Under the pieces are notes generated by a model. The model was not told where the DNA came from, searched no databases, and saw only the letters and a list, made by a program, of their open reading frames with translations. Shown in pieces: positions 6,027 to 7,274 of a DNA stretch of 7,274 nucleotides. The stretch's first letter is position 1; the number at the start of each line of letters is the position of its first letter. The position numbers and the translations under genes were made by a program. This stretch comes from Bordetella parapertussis (GTDB taxonomy: Bacteria; Cyanobacteriota; Cyanobacteriia; PCC-6307; Cyanobiaceae): assembly GCA_943324725.2 (NCBI GenBank), contig CALPMR020000155.1, forward strand, positions 1-7,274, given 5' to 3'.

Positions 6027-6899
6027 ATGCCGATCATCGCCACCACCGGAGGGTTGTCCCTGGCGCAAGCCTGCTGGCACGCCATCGTTCTGGGGGTTGT
6101 GCAGGGGCTGACGGAGTTCCTGCCGATCAGCAGCACAGCCCATCTCAAGGTGGTGCCCGTGCTGCTGGGCTGGGGGGACCCTGGGGTCGCCTTCACGGCC
6201 GTGATCCAGCTGGGCAGCATCGCCGCCGTCCTCGCCTACTTCCGTCAGGATCTGCTGGAGGTGGTGGCCGGCGTGGGTCGGGCCTTCCGCCATGGCCAGT
6301 GGCGCGATCCGGCGGCCAGGCTCGGGCTGGCCATCGCCCTGGGCACGGTGCCGATCGTGCTGGCCGGGCTCGCCATGAAGCATTTCCTGCCGGATTACGA
6401 ACACTCCAGCCTGCGCAGTCTCACCTCGATCGCCAGCGTCTCGATCGTGATGGCCCTGTTGCTGGCCGCGGCCGAGTTGTCCGGCTCCCGCCGCCGTCAG
6501 CTGCAGCAGGTCACTCCCAGGGATGGGCTGCTGGTCGGGCTGGCCCAGGCCCTGGCCCTGGTGCCGGGGGTATCGCGCTCGGGCAGCACCCTCACCGCTT
6601 CCCTGTTCGATGGCTGGCAGCGTTCAGATGCGGCCCGTTTTTCATTCCTGTTGGGGATTCCTGCCATCACCCTGGCCGGGCTGGTTGAAGTGAAGGACGC
6701 GATTGCCATGCCGGCCAACGGCGGCCTGATTCCCACCTTGGTCGGGGTGGTCACCGCTGGGATTGTTTCCTGGTTGGCGATCGCCTGGTTGCTGCGCTTT
6801 CTGCAGCGTCACAGCACCTGGGTGTTCGTGGCCTACCGGCTGGCCTTCGGTCTGGTGCTGCTGTTGTTCTTCCGCCAGCTCGATGCCGTCGCTCCCTGA
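6027..6899 (+). CDS. uppP: Undecaprenyl-diphosphatase UppP (BacA family)
   Basis: Integral membrane phosphatase that converts undecaprenyl pyrophosphate to undecaprenyl phosphate, regenerating the lipid carrier for peptidoglycan and envelope polysaccharides. Overexpression of the family confers bacitracin resistance. The 290-aa product is of normal length. It has the first catalytic block, QGLTEFLPISSTAHL (26-40), with E30 at the essential second glutamate and Q26 where the E. coli enzyme has its first. The second block is PGVSRSGST (180-188), with R184 as the phosphate-binding arginine. Hydrophobic segments fill most of the rest (for example 98-117, 134-150, 203-221, 237-257, 268-282), consistent with about eight membrane spans. 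ATG 6027 is the only reasonable start before the first block. A PDZ/radical-SAM gene follows 60 bp later on the same strand, probably cotranscribed because no terminator lies between. Confidence 0.95.
   Translation: MPIIATTGGLSLAQACWHAIVLGVVQGLTEFLPISSTAHLKVVPVLLGWGDPGVAFTAVIQLGSIAAVLAYFRQDLLEVVAGVGRAFRHGQWRDPAARLGLAIALGTVPIVLAGLAMKHFLPDYEHSSLRSLTSIASVSIVMALLLAAAELSGSRRRQLQQVTPRDGLLVGLAQALALVPGVSRSGSTLTASLFDGWQRSDAARFSFLLGIPAITLAGLVEVKDAIAMPANGGLIPTLVGVVTAGIVSWLAIAWLLRFLQRHSTWVFVAYRLAFGLVLLLFFRQLDAVAP
6777..6784. repeat. HIP1 octamer GCGATCGC, extended form
   Basis: Perfect HIP1 core inside the extended palindrome GGCGATCGCC (6776-6785), in the 3' part of uppP. Confidence 0.85.
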
Positions 6900-6959
6900 C
6901 TCAGTCAGCCCATGGGGGCGACAAAGTGGAGCCTGAAAACCCTTTGACGCCACCCCTCC

Positions 6960-7274
6960 GTGTGGAATGAGCCCTCCGCCGCCCTGGCCCAGGCCGAAGG
7001 CCAGAGCCAGGCACGGCAGCCCCTGCCGGCCGTGGTGGACACGGTCTCGGCTGGATCGATCGCCGAGGAGCTGGGTTTCCAGCCCGGCGATCGCCTGCTC
7101 AGCCTCAATGGCGTGCGCCCCCGCGACCTGATCGACTTTCAGGTTCTGCAAGGCGAAGAGGAGCTGGTGCTTGAGGTGCTGGACCCTGACGGCAGCCTCC
7201 ATCGGGTTGAGCTTGAGAAGGATTGGGATGAGCCCCTCGGGCTGGGGTTCACGGAGGCGCTGTTCGATGGCCTC
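6960..7274 (+). CDS. PDZ/DUF512 radical-SAM protein, 5' part
   Basis: Partial gene, 105 codons, cut by the right edge. The translation begins at GTG 6960 (MWNEPSAALAQ). It then has a PDZ-like segment from about residue 22: VVDTVSAGSIAEELGFQPGD (positions about 25-44), followed by RLLSLNGVRPRDLIDF. The edge residues read DWDEPLGLGFTEALFDGL. This layout matches the cyanobacterial DUF512 family (described as TIGR03279, putative Fe-S oxidoreductase), in which a radical-SAM cysteine motif follows soon after; that motif would lie outside this window. An in-frame stop at 6945 limits the start to GTG 6960, because the next GTGs would cut into the PDZ domain. No Shine-Dalgarno is visible. It lies 60 bp after uppP and is probably in its transcript. 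The biochemical role is not established as far as I know. Confidence 0.82.
   Translation, partial: MWNEPSAALAQAEGQSQARQPLPAVVDTVSAGSIAEELGFQPGDRLLSLNGVRPRDLIDFQVLQGEEELVLEVLDPDGSLHRVELEKDWDEPLGLGFTEALFDGL
7087..7094. repeat. HIP1 octamer GCGATCGC, extended form
   Basis: Perfect HIP1 core inside GGCGATCGCC (7086-7095), encoding the PGDR turn of the PDZ segment in the radical-SAM gene. Confidence 0.85.

Noticed and set aside
6912..6947. Eleven-codon frame from ATG 6912 between uppP and the radical-SAM gene
   Set aside because: Too short and without a ribosome site. It is in frame with the next gene but ends before it.

Overview
The window looks like a core chromosomal segment of a GC-rich picocyanobacterium of the Synechococcus/Cyanobium group. 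Three things point there: a psbU gene for the extrinsic 12 kDa photosystem II protein, cyanobacterium-restricted families (a DUF3120 membrane protein and a PDZ/DUF512 radical-SAM protein), and HIP1 octamers (GCGATCGC). Most Prochlorococcus lack psbU and have lower GC. The assignment rests on recalled family knowledge and was not searched.

Layout, left to right. rimO (minus, 47-1423) is divergent from a VKOR-thioredoxin fusion gene (plus, 1515-2432), with a 91-bp gap that should hold both promoters. The VKOR gene converges on nadB (minus, 2587-4287) across 154 bp with one possible hairpin terminator. Upstream of nadB, a clear Rho-independent terminator for minus-strand transcripts (4342-4367) separates it from psbU (minus, 4560-4937). 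psbU lies 191 bp downstream of a DUF3120 membrane-protein gene (minus, 5129-5932). That gene is divergent from uppP (plus, 6027-6899). 60 bp after uppP comes the 5' part of a radical-SAM gene that starts with GTG at 6960 and runs off the right edge.

The genes do not form one pathway. They cover ribosomal protein S12 methylthiolation (RimO), disulfide formation outside the cytosol (VKOR-Trx), the first step of NAD synthesis (NadB), oxygen-evolving complex stabilisation (PsbU), lipid-carrier recycling for cell-wall synthesis (UppP) and two poorly characterised cyanobacterial proteins. The plausible cell-biological link is that the VKOR active sites and PsbU both serve the thylakoid lumen or periplasm.

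No mobile element, CRISPR array, tRNA or rRNA was seen, and no sign of horizontal transfer. I do not see a convincing undescribed multi-gene system. The points most worth following are the DUF3120 protein, the approximately 190-nt transcribed-looking stretch between the psbU stop and its terminator, the unpaired cysteine in mature PsbU, and the GTG-started PDZ/radical-SAM gene.
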